A stretch of DNA of 15,294 nt from Microcaldota archaeon (GCA_021793035.1 JAJYTM010000011.1:1-15294); one strand, 5' to 3'. Positions 1 through 7,431 are shown, numbered from the stretch's first letter. The notes: generated by a model from the sequence alone, not told the origin. A program made the numbers and translations.

Positions 1-58
1 AGGCTTTCCCTAACCTTGATTCGTAGAAATTGGACAGCTCTTCCTTGCTTGCATGCAT
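1..58 (-). CDS. Start of a leftward gene cut by the window edge
   Basis: Reading leftward from the ATG at 58, nineteen codons stay open to the window edge (first residues MHASKEELSNFYESRLGKA). No other ATG, GTG or TTG lies in this frame just upstream. A TATA-like stretch (TATTTAAAAT, about 79-88 on this strand) lies about 25-30 bases upstream of the ATG, as expected for a leaderless archaeal transcript. The nearby ATG at 54 runs into a stop within the window, so it is not the start. Too little protein is visible to name a function. Confidence 0.5.
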   Translation of the reverse strand, partial: MHASKEELSNFYESRLGKA

Positions 59-147
59 ATATGTATATGCATCCTCAATTTTAAATACATGGAAGATGCA
101 CGGGCTGTCAACTTTTATATTTTCCGTGCAGAATATGGAATGATTGC

Positions 148-738
148 ATGGGCAAGGTCAGATTATCGGTGGATTTGGATGACACCTTAGCGGGCACCAT
201 AGAGGAATGGATCAAAGAAGCGAGCGCCAAGCTTGGCAGGGAAATAAAGAGGGAGGAGCTTACGGAATACCACCTGGAGAATGTTGTCGATCTAGACCGT
301 GAAACTATTATAGGGATTTTTAAGAATGTATGGGGGCATTATGAGAACGTGCCGCTTATCGACCCTTATATACCTAGAACTATTGAGGATCTGGGCAGCG
401 CGTTCGAGATTTTCATAATTACTGCTGCTGTAGGAAAGAAGGAGGAGGTGGTAGCGTGGTTGAACAAATATGGCATCAAGTACGATAAGCTTATAATGGT
501 GGAGCATGCAAAGGATAAGCTGACCCTAAGTGAAGAATACAACATACCTATATTTGTTGATGACAACCCCATACTTGCAGACATGGCCATAAGCAGCAAC
601 AAGAAGATAGTTATGATCAAAAAGCCGTGGAACCTGAAATTCATAGACGAGCACGCATCCGACAATCTTTTCGCAGTCTCTGACTGGAAGGAAGCTGAGG
701 CAGTTCTTAGGAAGATCTCAGAGAGCATGGACAATTAG
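148..738 (+). CDS. 5'(3')-deoxyribonucleotidase-like HAD phosphatase (NT5C family)
   Basis: This 196-aa cytosolic protein should remove phosphate from (deoxy)nucleoside monophosphates, balancing nucleotide pools. The HAD signature sits at the N-terminus as VDLDDT, with D9 as the predicted nucleophile and D11 as the acid/base. Motif II is ITAA near 91-94, a motif III lysine is K122 or K124, and the motif IV aspartates are in FVDDNP at 136-141. Length and motif order fit the NT5C family (known families, compared from memory). A TATA-like TTTATATTTT at about 113-122 supports the ATG at 148. It diverges from the gene at the window edge and is followed 50 bases later by the AlkD-like gene. The substrate is inferred; another small-phosphate HAD activity is possible. 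Confidence 0.8.
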   Translation: MGKVRLSVDLDDTLAGTIEEWIKEASAKLGREIKREELTEYHLENVVDLDRETIIGIFKNVWGHYENVPLIDPYIPRTIEDLGSAFEIFIITAAVGKKEEVVAWLNKYGIKYDKLIMVEHAKDKLTLSEEYNIPIFVDDNPILADMAISSNKKIVMIKKPWNLKFIDEHASDNLFAVSDWKEAEAVLRKISESMDN

Positions 739-788
739 CTGACAGGCATAGCAGTATGCATTCGACGCCGAATATATTGGGTATGTAG

Positions 789-1532
789 ATGAAGAACAAA
801 AATCCTGACCATAGGAGGAAAAGCGCAGTTGTGGTATCCGACACGGTCAACAGGATAATGAAGGACCTCAAGGCCAATGCTGATGCAAGCTTCAGGGCCA
901 GCGAGGAGAAGCTCGGCATAAATATCAGCAAAGCCTATGGAGTGCCTATGCCTGCACTAAGGTCGATTGCAAAACGGACGGGAATTGACCAGGGTGTTGC
1001 TGATGAGCTCTGGAAGACCGGAGTGCATGAGGCCAGGATTCTGGCATCGATGGTATATGATCCGGATTCTATAACCGAGAACAAGGTAGATTCGCTGATA
1101 AGGGAGGTGGATTCGTGGGACCTGTGCGACATTTGCTGCGGCGAGCTTTTCTCTAAAACAGTGTATGCGGACAAGAAGATAGGGGATTGGACAGCGAGCA
1201 GCGAAGAATACGTTAAGCGTGCAGGATTCGTGATGATAGCGTACAAGGCGTTGCGCGACCCAGATGCATCGAATTCTGATTTTAGGATGCTCTTCAAGCG
1301 CATCATAGATGCATCCCCAGATGAGCGCAACTATGTGAAGAAGGCAGTCAGCTGGGCGCTTAGGGAGATAGGCAAGAGAAACATTACGCTGAACGGTGAT
1401 GTGATGCGCATTGCCGAGGAGCTGCAGAAGAGCGATTCGCAGTCTGCGCAGTGGATCGCCAAGTCGGTCATCAGCGAGCTCAAGAGCGAAAGGGTGCAGA
1501 AAAGGCTGCGGGCGCAGACGGGCCACAGGTAA
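789..1532 (+). CDS. AlkD-like DNA alkylation repair glycosylase
   Basis: This 247-aa all-helical protein matches the HEAT-repeat-like DNA alkylation repair family (AlkC/AlkD), which excises N3- and N7-alkylated purines in base excision repair. Three residues required in Bacillus cereus AlkD (Trp109, Asp113, Trp187) have plausible counterparts here at W110, D114 (in SWDLCD) and W189 (in KKAVSWALREIGK). Family-like helices are also seen at HEARILASMV (80-89) and EEYVKRAGFVMIA. An N-terminal basic stretch of about 20 residues may be an extension or may mean the true start is at a later methionine. The methylthioadenosine phosphorylase starts 22 bases after the stop, so the two are probably co-transcribed. 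The residue matching was done by eye. Confidence 0.82.
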   Translation: MKNKNPDHRRKSAVVVSDTVNRIMKDLKANADASFRASEEKLGINISKAYGVPMPALRSIAKRTGIDQGVADELWKTGVHEARILASMVYDPDSITENKVDSLIREVDSWDLCDICCGELFSKTVYADKKIGDWTASSEEYVKRAGFVMIAYKALRDPDASNSDFRMLFKRIIDASPDERNYVKKAVSWALREIGKRNITLNGDVMRIAEELQKSDSQSAQWIAKSVISELKSERVQKRLRAQTGHR

Positions 1533-1554
1533 TATTGCAACAATGGGTGAGTGC

Positions 1555-2355
1555 ATGGTGAAGATAGGAATAATAGGCGGATCGGGCATGTACAGCCTGC
1601 TCGAGAATGCGGATGAGGTTCAGAAGGAGACAGAGTACGGGGCGCCAAGCGACAACATAAGCGTTGGCAGCATAGGGGGCGTAGACGTGGCGTTCATACC
1701 GAGGCACGGGAAAAACCACACCATACCGCCGCATAAGGTCCCGTATAAGGCCAACATCGAAGCCCTGAATGGAATGGGAGTTGAAAGGATAATAGCGACC
1801 AATGCCGTTGGCTCGCTAAACCCGAGCTATAAGCCGGGTGATTTTGCGCTGTTCGACCAGTTCATCAACTTCACGAGCGGAAGGGACGATACCTTCTTCC
1901 ACGGGCCCGATGTTGTCCACATAAGCACAGCTGAGCCGTTCTGCCCGGAGCTGAGGGGCATAGCTTCAAGGAAAGCTGCAGAATCGGGCTTGGAAATGCA
2001 CAGCAACGGCTCCGTCGCTGTTATCAACGGTCCCAGGTTTTCATCGAAAGCGGAATCAAGATACTTCAGGGCTTCGGGTGCCGACATGATAAACATGACC
2101 CTGTATCCGGAGATAGCGTTGGCAAGGGAAAAGGCTATGTGCTACTTGGGAATAGGCTTGGTGACAGATTATGATTCGGGGCTGGAGGGCGATCCGAACA
2201 TAAAACCTGTGGATTACAACGAGGTGGGAAGGATGTTCGCGGCGAACGTGCCAAAGCTCAAAGCCCTTATAGCTGCAATAGTCAAGGACATCCCGGAAAA
2301 AAGGGAGGCATGCAGCTGCAGCAAGTCATTGGAAGGCGCGCAAGTAAAGACTTGA
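1555..2355 (+). CDS. mtnP: S-methyl-5'-thioadenosine phosphorylase
   Basis: This 266-aa enzyme of the PNP/MTAP family cleaves methylthioadenosine, the by-product of polyamine synthesis, into adenine and methylthioribose-1-phosphate. Visible motifs are the phosphate loop IGGSG (7-11), PRHG, the family segment around PPHKVPYKAN, the methylthioribose-side INMT..PE, and TDYDSG. In human MTAP the aspartates of TDYD select an amino-purine, so adenine is the likely base rather than hypoxanthine. The tail carries Cys-Ser-Cys near 253-255, like the CxC motif described in hyperthermophilic archaeal MTAP/PNP enzymes. The frame is open from 1411, but that stretch overlaps the AlkD-like gene. ATG 1555 places IGIIGGSG at the N-terminus and follows a GGTGAG Shine-Dalgarno-like sequence. 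ATG 1543 is the alternative start. Confidence 0.9.
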   Translation: MVKIGIIGGSGMYSLLENADEVQKETEYGAPSDNISVGSIGGVDVAFIPRHGKNHTIPPHKVPYKANIEALNGMGVERIIATNAVGSLNPSYKPGDFALFDQFINFTSGRDDTFFHGPDVVHISTAEPFCPELRGIASRKAAESGLEMHSNGSVAVINGPRFSSKAESRYFRASGADMINMTLYPEIALAREKAMCYLGIGLVTDYDSGLEGDPNIKPVDYNEVGRMFAANVPKLKALIAAIVKDIPEKREACSCSKSLEGAQVKT

Positions 2356-2381
2356 TCAGGCAGACGGGGTTTCGCATCGCT

Positions 2382-2537
2382 TCATTTCTGCGAGTAGATG
2401 CGCTTTGCCTGCTTCCATATGTCCCATGCCACAGTGAAGGTCAATATAGCCTTTTCGCTTCCGTTAGTCGCGTCTTCTACGGTTATATGGTATTTGCTCT
2501 TCATGTAGTCGAGGAACTCTTTGTCGTAGTCGGTCAT
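2382..2537 (-). CDS. Small 51-aa hypothetical protein
   Basis: A short reverse-strand frame runs from ATG 2537 to TGA 2384-2382 and fills the gap between mtnP and the DUF488 gene. It begins MTDYDKEFLDYMKSKYHITV and ends in an aromatic and basic helix (AWDIWKQAKRIYSQ). The composition is protein-like rather than random, and codon use resembles the neighbouring core genes. GATGA lies a few bases upstream of the ATG. A TATA-like CTTTAATA at 2577-2570 on this strand could drive it with a short leader. I do not recognise the family. It runs tail-to-tail with mtnP, with 26 bases between the two stops. Confidence 0.6.
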   Translation of the reverse strand: MTDYDKEFLDYMKSKYHITVEDATNGSEKAILTFTVAWDIWKQAKRIYSQK

Positions 2538-2569
2538 GTAATCATCTTACGCAAATATGGCAGCAAGAG

Positions 2570-2577
2570 TATTAAAG
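2570..2577. promoter_or_regulatory. TATA element placed to serve two divergent genes
   Basis: TATTAAAG on the plus strand begins 27 bases before the ATG of the DUF488 gene, which fits leaderless transcription. The same bases read CTTTAATA on the minus strand, about 40 bases upstream of the 51-aa ORF. No second AT-rich core is obvious between the two starts. Confidence 0.4.
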
Positions 2578-2596
2578 CTAATTGTGATGCTGCATT

Positions 2597-3124
2597 ATGC
2601 CGAAAGCTGCAAACCCCATATATGCAATAGGATACTCCAATCTCAGCGTTTCGAAATTCATAAGCCTGCTCAAAGCGCATTCCGTAAACATGCTCATAGA
2701 CGTCCGCACGATACCAAAGTCAAGGCACCAGCCGGGATTCAACGCGCCTGCGCTAGCATCGAGGCTTAAGAAACACGGCATAAGATATGTGCATTTTAAA
2801 GAGCTGGGCGGCTTGAGAAGACCATCCAAAGACTCAATAAACAGGGGATGGAGGAATGAAAGCTTCAGGGGGTTCGCAGATTATATGCAGACAAGGGCGT
2901 TCGCAAGCGCAGTATTGAAATTGATAGGCATGAGCAAGGATAATACTGTGGCAATGATGTGCGCTGAAGGCAATCCATTCAGGTGCCACAGGTCGCTGAT
3001 TGCAGACGCGCTGACAGTGAGGGGCAGGAAGGTGTACCATATTTCAGGGGCAGCCACAGCAAGGCCGCACATACTTACAAGCTTTGCCAAGGTGAATGGG
3101 ACAAGAATCACGTATCCGAAGTGA
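2597..3124 (+). CDS. DUF488 family protein
   Basis: This 175-aa protein carries the pattern of the DUF488 family: YAIGYSN near 9-15, LIDVRTIPKSR near 33-43, a central KELGG, and the C-terminal signature MMCAEGNPFRCHR at about 120-132 with C122, C130, H131 and R132. These conserved cysteine and histidine residues suggest a metal site or catalytic thiol, but the biochemical function of the family is not established. The length is typical, so it looks complete. The start is supported by a TATA element 27 bases upstream. The UDG-like gene begins about 20 bases after its stop, so the pair may be co-transcribed. Confidence 0.85.
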   Translation: MPKAANPIYAIGYSNLSVSKFISLLKAHSVNMLIDVRTIPKSRHQPGFNAPALASRLKKHGIRYVHFKELGGLRRPSKDSINRGWRNESFRGFADYMQTRAFASAVLKLIGMSKDNTVAMMCAEGNPFRCHRSLIADALTVRGRKVYHISGAATARPHILTSFAKVNGTRITYPK

Positions 3125-3142
3125 TTGACTTATTGAATATAA

Positions 3143-3691
3143 TTGGTGGTTTGCCTGGAGTACAAAAACATACATTACAAGCTGTCTAAGAATGCGCTCA
3201 TAATGTTTGTCGGGATAAATCCGCATCCTGGCTCATATATGAGAGGCGTGCCGTTCTCGAACAACAAGATGTTCTGGTACCTGCTTAGCAGGGCGGGGCT
3301 CATAGACGAGCCTGTGGAATTGCTCAAGAGCGACAAAGAACTCAGTAAGATGTACGAAAGCAGGTTTGCACAGGCATACAGGCTGAACTTCATAAACCTT
3401 GTGGACAGGCCGACTGTCGATGTATCGAAGCTCAAGAAAGGCGAAGAAGTGCGTGGAATAGAGAGAATGCTGCGCGCGGTGAAGCGCTACAGGCCAAGGC
3501 TGGTGTGCTTTGTGGGGAAAGTGACTTATGAAACGTTCCGCAAGGGTGCAAACGCAACATATGGTTACAAGGAAGATTTGTTCGGCTCAAAGGTTTATCT
3601 ATGCCATTTCCCGATAAGAGGGCCTGCATCTATCAGAATCAGGGAGCTCACGAAGTTAATCAGAATTGCTAAGGCCTTGGATATAACCTAG
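3143..3691 (+). CDS. Uracil/thymine-DNA glycosylase of the MUG/TDG type
   Basis: This 182-aa protein looks like the mismatch-specific branch of the uracil-DNA glycosylase superfamily, which removes uracil or thymine opposite guanine in base excision repair. The active-site loop is MFVGINPHPGS (21-31); the asparagine of GINP is the residue that positions water in MUG. It is followed by the NNKMFWYLLSRAGL segment (40-53), matching the NRFW..L..AG pattern of MUG. A second glycine loop CFVGKVTYETF lies near 122-132, and HFPIRGPAS (155-163) takes the place of the usual C-terminal substrate loop. The start is uncertain: TTG at 3143 or GTG at 3146, with no ATG before the catalytic loop. Together with the AlkD-like gene it gives this block two repair glycosylases. 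Confidence 0.75.
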   Translation: MVVCLEYKNIHYKLSKNALIMFVGINPHPGSYMRGVPFSNNKMFWYLLSRAGLIDEPVELLKSDKELSKMYESRFAQAYRLNFINLVDRPTVDVSKLKKGEEVRGIERMLRAVKRYRPRLVCFVGKVTYETFRKGANATYGYKEDLFGSKVYLCHFPIRGPASIRIRELTKLIRIAKALDIT

Positions 3692-3780
3692 AATGGGAAA
3701 GCCACAGGAATGCAAAACACAGCCTTTCCGGCCTATTGTATGAGGTGCAACAACTTTACCTGCGGGTATCTATTGCAATG

Positions 3781-3792
3781 TTTATATATATA
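3781..3792 (+). promoter_or_regulatory. TATA box of the HAD phosphatase gene
   Basis: TTTATATATATA begins 31 bases before the ATG at 3812, the spacing expected if transcription starts at or next to the start codon. This decides the start of the downstream gene against an ATG at 3710, which lies upstream of the promoter. Confidence 0.65.
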
Positions 3793-3811
3793 TTGTTTAA
3801 AAATCACATTA

Positions 3812-4501
3812 ATGATAAAAGTAATTGTTTTTGACGCTGAAGGGACCTTATTCAACAGCCTGCCAAAAGATGAAAAGATTAGAAACATACTAAAATCACA
3901 GGGCTATGACAGAAACCTTGAGGAGATTGGCAATGCATTTCATCTTTCAAAGAGGATAGCTAACCTGCTGCATTCGAATGGCCTGATAAAACTCGATGAT
4001 TCTGGTTATCTCCTGGAAAATGAAATAAGGCTTATGCTGCTCCGGTTTACTGATGAAGAGTCAGTGACATTGGCAAGAGTAATGAACGAACAATGGACGA
4101 GGGCAAGCAATAGGACACCCTACCCTGAAACTATAGATGTACTTGAAGCGCTAAAGAACAGATACAAAATAGGCTTATTGACTGCAGGCGCAATACTGAG
4201 CTATAGCCAAACATTGAAGGATATGGATTTAGAGAAGTATTTTTCTTTTATCATAGGTGAGGATACGATAAACGTGCCCAAGCCCGACCCCAAGGCATAT
4301 GCATACGTCATAAAAAAGGCAGGATGCAATGCTGATGAGATATTGTTTATAGGAGACAACATGGTTAACGATTATGAAGGGCCCATAAGAAGCGGTATGA
4401 AGGCCGTTCTTGTTGATAGAGAGAACACGTGTAAGGGGGATATTGCTAAAATAAACGACCTTACGCCTCTCCTAGACAACGAATTCATTGCAAAACTATA
4501 G
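3812..4501 (+). CDS. HAD-superfamily hydrolase with an altered first motif (DAEGT)
   Basis: This 229-aa predicted phosphatase has the HAD motifs in order: FDAEGT (7-12) with nucleophile D8, LLTAG (122-126) as motif II, K157 in VPKPDPKAY as motif III, and IGDNMVND (180-187) as motif IV. The region between motifs I and II is helical and would form the cap domain that sets substrate choice. The second aspartate of the usual DxD pair, the acid/base, is glutamate here (E10), which is unusual. The frame is open from 3710, but that part lies upstream of the TATA box and has no HAD homology, so ATG 3812 is chosen. The substrate cannot be told from the sequence. Confidence 0.8.
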   Translation: MIKVIVFDAEGTLFNSLPKDEKIRNILKSQGYDRNLEEIGNAFHLSKRIANLLHSNGLIKLDDSGYLLENEIRLMLLRFTDEESVTLARVMNEQWTRASNRTPYPETIDVLEALKNRYKIGLLTAGAILSYSQTLKDMDLEKYFSFIIGEDTINVPKPDPKAYAYVIKKAGCNADEILFIGDNMVNDYEGPIRSGMKAVLVDRENTCKGDIAKINDLTPLLDNEFIAKL

Positions 4502-4571
4502 CTTACACTGATGCATTGCGGCCGGATGAATGCACGCAATACATGTTTCTTAGGGAGTGTGGGCGTGTAGC

Positions 4572-4598
4572 CTTTTTCGAAATCGTTTGCTGAAAAAG
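4572..4598 (+). terminator. Possible terminator hairpin after the HAD gene
   Basis: CTTTTTC at 4572-4578 is perfectly complementary to GAAAAAG at 4592-4598 across a 13-base loop, and the left arm contains a run of five T on the plus strand. It lies about 70 bases after the HAD stop. The rest of the 4502-4630 gap shows no convincing gene. Confidence 0.25.
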
Positions 4599-4630
4599 AG
4601 CTTCATGTTAATCTAACGACAGATTTGGTT

Positions 4631-4682
4631 AAGGAAAGGCTTAAATATCATAGTGGGATCTGAAGGGAAGGCTTATATATCA
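4631..4682 (+). promoter_or_regulatory. Duplicated promoter-like 20-mer
   Basis: Two 20-base copies, at 4631-4650 and 4663-4682, differ at two positions. Each contains AAGGCTTA followed by A/T-ATATCA, which looks like a purine-rich BRE plus a TATA box. The downstream TATA (CTTATATA, 4672-4679) sits about 35 bases before ATG 4711 and should be the main promoter; the upstream copy may be a second promoter or a regulator site. Confidence 0.5.
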
Positions 4683-4710
4683 AGGTTGGAGCAAGCATTT
4701 TGATGATATT

Positions 4711-5187
4711 ATGTATGCTGAAAAGACCGCGAATAAGGACAAAGGAAGTAATGAGACAAAGGCCATACCCGTCACGTCAAGGGGCATTGGAAAAGATTAT
4801 TCAAATGGTTGCTTTGTATGCGGGTATGAATTTGTTGACGCGCAGTATATTGAAGCTGCAAAGAAGAGATTAGAAGCCCATAAAGAGATTAATATTAAAG
4901 AGATTGAAAGATATTTAGAAGAACTTAAGACTTGGCAATTATTGGATAATATAGCAGTCTTTGTTGATTCTAAAGAGGACGGGGAATATATAGTAACAGA
5001 AATGTTTGATAATAAGGGGGCACGAGTTGATTTCCGCAAGCAAGAGCCGGAATGGATACAGGATAAATTTGGAGCTTGCCCAAAACACCTTGAGAACCTA
5101 ATAAAACTCAACGAATTCATCACTGGATCAGGAACCATTACGAAGGAGATGGTTGATCGGGCAAGAAATTGGATACCCCGCCGCTAG
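4711..5187 (+). CDS. Hypothetical protein with a possible zinc site
   Basis: I do not recognise this 158-aa protein. It has a C34-x2-C37 pair (GCFVCG) near the N-terminus and C123-x2-H126 (GACPKH) near the C-terminus, which together could bind one zinc ion. Between them is a charged helical stretch (about 46-76), then a short strand-rich segment (IAVFVDS and EYIVTEMFD), so the metal site would tie the two ends together. The first 30 residues are polar and probably disordered. It is transcribed from the duplicated promoter repeat and ends about 90 bases before the left end of the integrated element, so it appears to be a host gene at the boundary. The start is supported by the TATA spacing. 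Confidence 0.6.
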   Translation: MYAEKTANKDKGSNETKAIPVTSRGIGKDYSNGCFVCGYEFVDAQYIEAAKKRLEAHKEINIKEIERYLEELKTWQLLDNIAVFVDSKEDGEYIVTEMFDNKGARVDFRKQEPEWIQDKFGACPKHLENLIKLNEFITGSGTITKEMVDRARNWIPRR

Positions 5188-5230
5188 ATTTATTTGAGAA
5201 TTGGCACCTGATGTATGAAGAATGCATTGC

Positions 5231-5410
5231 TTATGCTAAATAAAGTGCCTTTTCGGGATACATACACCTTATAATGGACTCTGCGGGAATCGCACCGACA
5301 GCCTCCCTTTTGCGAAGCAGGTGCTCCAAGCTTTTGTCGTCTAGCTTTTGTTCCATTTTAGCACCGTAGATTTTATTTTCGAAGATGTGACCATCTGCGT
5401 TTCCGCACAC
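5231..5410 (-). pseudogene. 5' part of an ORF split by the att site
   Basis: The reverse strand is open from GTG 5410 through an in-frame ATG at 5356 and across the left att core to a stop at 5233-5231. The coding text from 5356 begins MEQKLDDKSLEHLLRKREAV, then GAIPAES is encoded by the 22-bp core. After the core the frame runs into 14 codons of flanking DNA that look non-native. A TATA box (CTTTATATT, 5438-5430 on this strand) is 28 bases upstream of the GTG, which favours a leaderless start there. ATG 5356 has a GGTG Shine-Dalgarno-like motif five bases upstream and is the alternative. The missing 3' part is at 10096-10365. The product is unrecognised. That this is a split gene is inferred from frame continuity. 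Confidence 0.65.
5275..5296 (-). repeat. Left att core (attL), copy of the tRNA-Ala 3' end
   Basis: These 22 bases are identical and in the same orientation as 10365-10386. On the minus strand they cover the last two bases of the T-stem 5' strand, the T-loop, the rest of the T-arm, the 3' acceptor strand and the discriminator. Weaker similarity to the tRNA anticodon region continues to about 5326, but the T-stem (GTCGG against CCCGC) and anticodon stem do not pair, so this is not a working tRNA. Confidence 0.8.
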
Positions 5411-5575
5411 AGATCATACAGCATTCAGAAATATAAAGAGATACGTGCAAATCTAGCTGTTCGCGCCCAGTGTTTTCGCTTAAATCTTTCCAAAAAGGTT
5501 ACGCGCCCATACCTTTTCCGATCAAACTAAAAATGATGCTGTACTTTGGGTAATTTAAAATGTGTTTTTTAAATA

Positions 5576-6220
5576 TTAGGGGTATTCAAATAGTATATTT
5601 TCGGGTTTATAAAGTTCCTTGTTATTGGCATTAAACTCATTTTTAACATCTACATTTAACTTTTCCAAAGTTAATAATTTAAAGCCTTTAACAAAGAATC
5701 TAAACCCTCTCCTTTCCATCTCAAAACTTGCTAAGAAATGATGAGCGTTATCTGTTATCTTAAAATCACTTGAAGGTGATAGATAGAATGTCCTTAAAGA
5801 TGAATCTAAGTCCTTTTTATTAAACGTTTTGCACTCTAAATAATTATACCGTCCAGATAAGTCCTTAAATATGATATCTGGATACCCACTTGATTTCTTT
5901 CTGCCTGATTGCGTATTTGGGGTATCTGCATAACAGCCTAATCTTGTTAATTCATATTTAACATAGGATTCTATCGCATTTCCTGCCTCATTAGGTCTCA
6001 TTGTCTGTATGCCTTTATTATTTATTGATTGCATGGAATTTTTTAATGCTTTGATTAAGCAATCTAAAAGTTGCTCATCTGCTGGGTAGTTTTTATCGAA
6101 ATCTAAAATATCGTAACCCGATAAAGACTTTATAACTATCTTTAATGGAATATCCCTTAATGGTACTAACATCTTCCGAATCACATCTTCTAACTGCTTA
6201 ACATACTTGTCATCAGTCAT
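5576..6220 (-). CDS. Putative type II restriction endonuclease, PD-(D/E)XK fold
   Basis: This 214-aa protein has a clear PD-(D/E)XK core: E79 in RPNEAGNAIESYV as the helix glutamate, then GYPDIIF with P114-D115, and YLECK with E129 and K131, fourteen residues after D115. This is the metal-binding centre used by many restriction enzymes. It starts 8 bases after the stop of the DNA methyltransferase on the same strand, the usual layout of a type II restriction-modification pair, so it should cut the site that the partner protects. The composition is strongly AT-rich. The exact family and recognition site cannot be read from the sequence. It ends about 165 bases from the promoter of the split ORF. 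Confidence 0.75.
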   Translation of the reverse strand: MTDDKYVKQLEDVIRKMLVPLRDIPLKIVIKSLSGYDILDFDKNYPADEQLLDCLIKALKNSMQSINNKGIQTMRPNEAGNAIESYVKYELTRLGCYADTPNTQSGRKKSSGYPDIIFKDLSGRYNYLECKTFNKKDLDSSLRTFYLSPSSDFKITDNAHHFLASFEMERRGFRFFVKGFKLLTLEKLNVDVKNEFNANNKELYKPENILFEYP

Positions 6221-6228
6221 ATCAATAC

Positions 6229-7431
6229 CTACTTCTTTTGTAATAATACAATACGATTTGTATTGGTTCCTTTCTTATTATTATCTACACCCCATATATT
6301 AGACGTTTTTGTAAATTTTTGCGTATTTATAAATGTTATTATATGACTAAATCCAACATTTAAACCTAGACCATAAACTATTTCACTTAAATCGGCTTTC
6401 TTTGTTTCGCCGACTTCAAACGCAACATGCCCCCCTATTTTACTCACTCTATAGATTTCGTTTAGAGTCTCTTTTATAAATAGTGACCAGTCTTCTAGTT
6501 TATTTAGTATTGTTATTTTATCCTCATACTTTGAATGATCATACCCATTGAACCATAAACGGAGCCAATTATCTTTAGCATAATCTACTAAATTTATAAA
6601 AGGTGGAGAGGTAATAGTCATATCTACATAATTATCATTTATCTCTTTTAAATTTCTACTGTCATCTTCTAGGAATACTGCATTTTTTGATATGGCAAAA
6701 AGGTTTTCCCTAATTGCTGGTGTTATATCTTTTAGCAGAGATCTTGATTTTTTTAGGATTATTTTTTTGACATCTTTATACAAAGGTTTTTGATTTCTGC
6801 GTTTATTTATTTTAATTTGCTCCGCGGGTGTCGCCGATTGGTTAGGTGGTAATGTATATACTGAAAAAAACCCTTTTGAATGCCCAGATAATTTATTAGT
6901 GGCAACCATCCTTATCCATTTATCAATATAATCTTCTTTTCCTTCCTCTTTCTTTGATGTTAGATACTTTTTTAAAGAAACTATCTCGCCCTCCGTTTTT
7001 CTTTCATAAAACATAGATAAATCTATTTCTGCGCTTTCGTTCGTATCAAACATTATATATGATAGCCTATTAGATACCTCTTCATATGTTGGGGGCATTA
7101 AACGTGGTTCTGTCAATATTTTTGAAATTGGATTAATATCATTAGATATCGGTATCCTACCTGACAATGCACTTTCAATTGCAGTTGTCCCCCTACCTGC
7201 AAATGGGTCTAAAACTATATTTCCAATTTTAGAGTATTTGGATAGAAAAAAATCAGGTAATTGTGGTTTAAAACATGCCCTATATGATATTTCTTGTATA
7301 CTGTTGCCACATCTTTGTTTACTAGTCCAAAAACTACCATAAACTAATTTTTCACCATTCCTTCCAGTCTCGTAATTGTAATCCCCATTTAGTGTAACAT
7401 AATTATCCAAACTTCTTTGATTTTCAATCAT
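6229..7431 (-). CDS. DNA methyltransferase of a type II restriction-modification pair
   Basis: This 400-aa protein contains the S-adenosylmethionine motif I VLDPFAGRGTT (73-83), preceded by a motif X-like segment (CFKPQLPDFFLSKYSKIG, 53-70), and the catalytic motif IV as TSPPF (274-278). The SPP form is most common in N4-cytosine methyltransferases but occurs in some N6-adenine enzymes, so the methylated base is inferred. Motif I comes well before motif IV, with about 190 residues between them that could hold the target recognition region. It is the first gene of a leftward operon with the endonuclease. GGTGAT lies 8 bases before the ATG. The gene is AT-rich, consistent with horizontal transfer. 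Confidence 0.85.
   Translation of the reverse strand: MIENQRSLDNYVTLNGDYNYETGRNGEKLVYGSFWTSKQRCGNSIQEISYRACFKPQLPDFFLSKYSKIGNIVLDPFAGRGTTAIESALSGRIPISNDINPISKILTEPRLMPPTYEEVSNRLSYIMFDTNESAEIDLSMFYERKTEGEIVSLKKYLTSKKEEGKEDYIDKWIRMVATNKLSGHSKGFFSVYTLPPNQSATPAEQIKINKRRNQKPLYKDVKKIILKKSRSLLKDITPAIRENLFAISKNAVFLEDDSRNLKEINDNYVDMTITSPPFINLVDYAKDNWLRLWFNGYDHSKYEDKITILNKLEDWSLFIKETLNEIYRVSKIGGHVAFEVGETKKADLSEIVYGLGLNVGFSHIITFINTQKFTKTSNIWGVDNNKKGTNTNRIVLLQKK

Noticed and set aside
51..74. Near-palindrome of TGCATATA type as a regulator site
   Set aside because: It consists of alternating AT/GC repeats around a start codon, which form palindromes easily by chance. No second copy was seen.
1411..1554. 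N-terminal extension of the methylthioadenosine phosphorylase
   Set aside because: The extension lies in the shadow of the AlkD-like gene, is arginine- and serine-rich, and is absent from the family.
3710..3811. N-terminal extension of the HAD phosphatase
   Set aside because: It lies upstream of a strong TATA box and contributes no HAD sequence.
5275..5345. A second tRNA-Ala gene at the left end
   Set aside because: The T-stem has a mismatch, the anticodon stem pairs poorly, and no acceptor 5' strand is present. It reads as an att site within an ORF.
5348..5530. Forward ORF of 60 codons near the left end
   Set aside because: It overlaps the 5' part and promoter of the split ORF on the other strand and shows no recognisable protein pattern.
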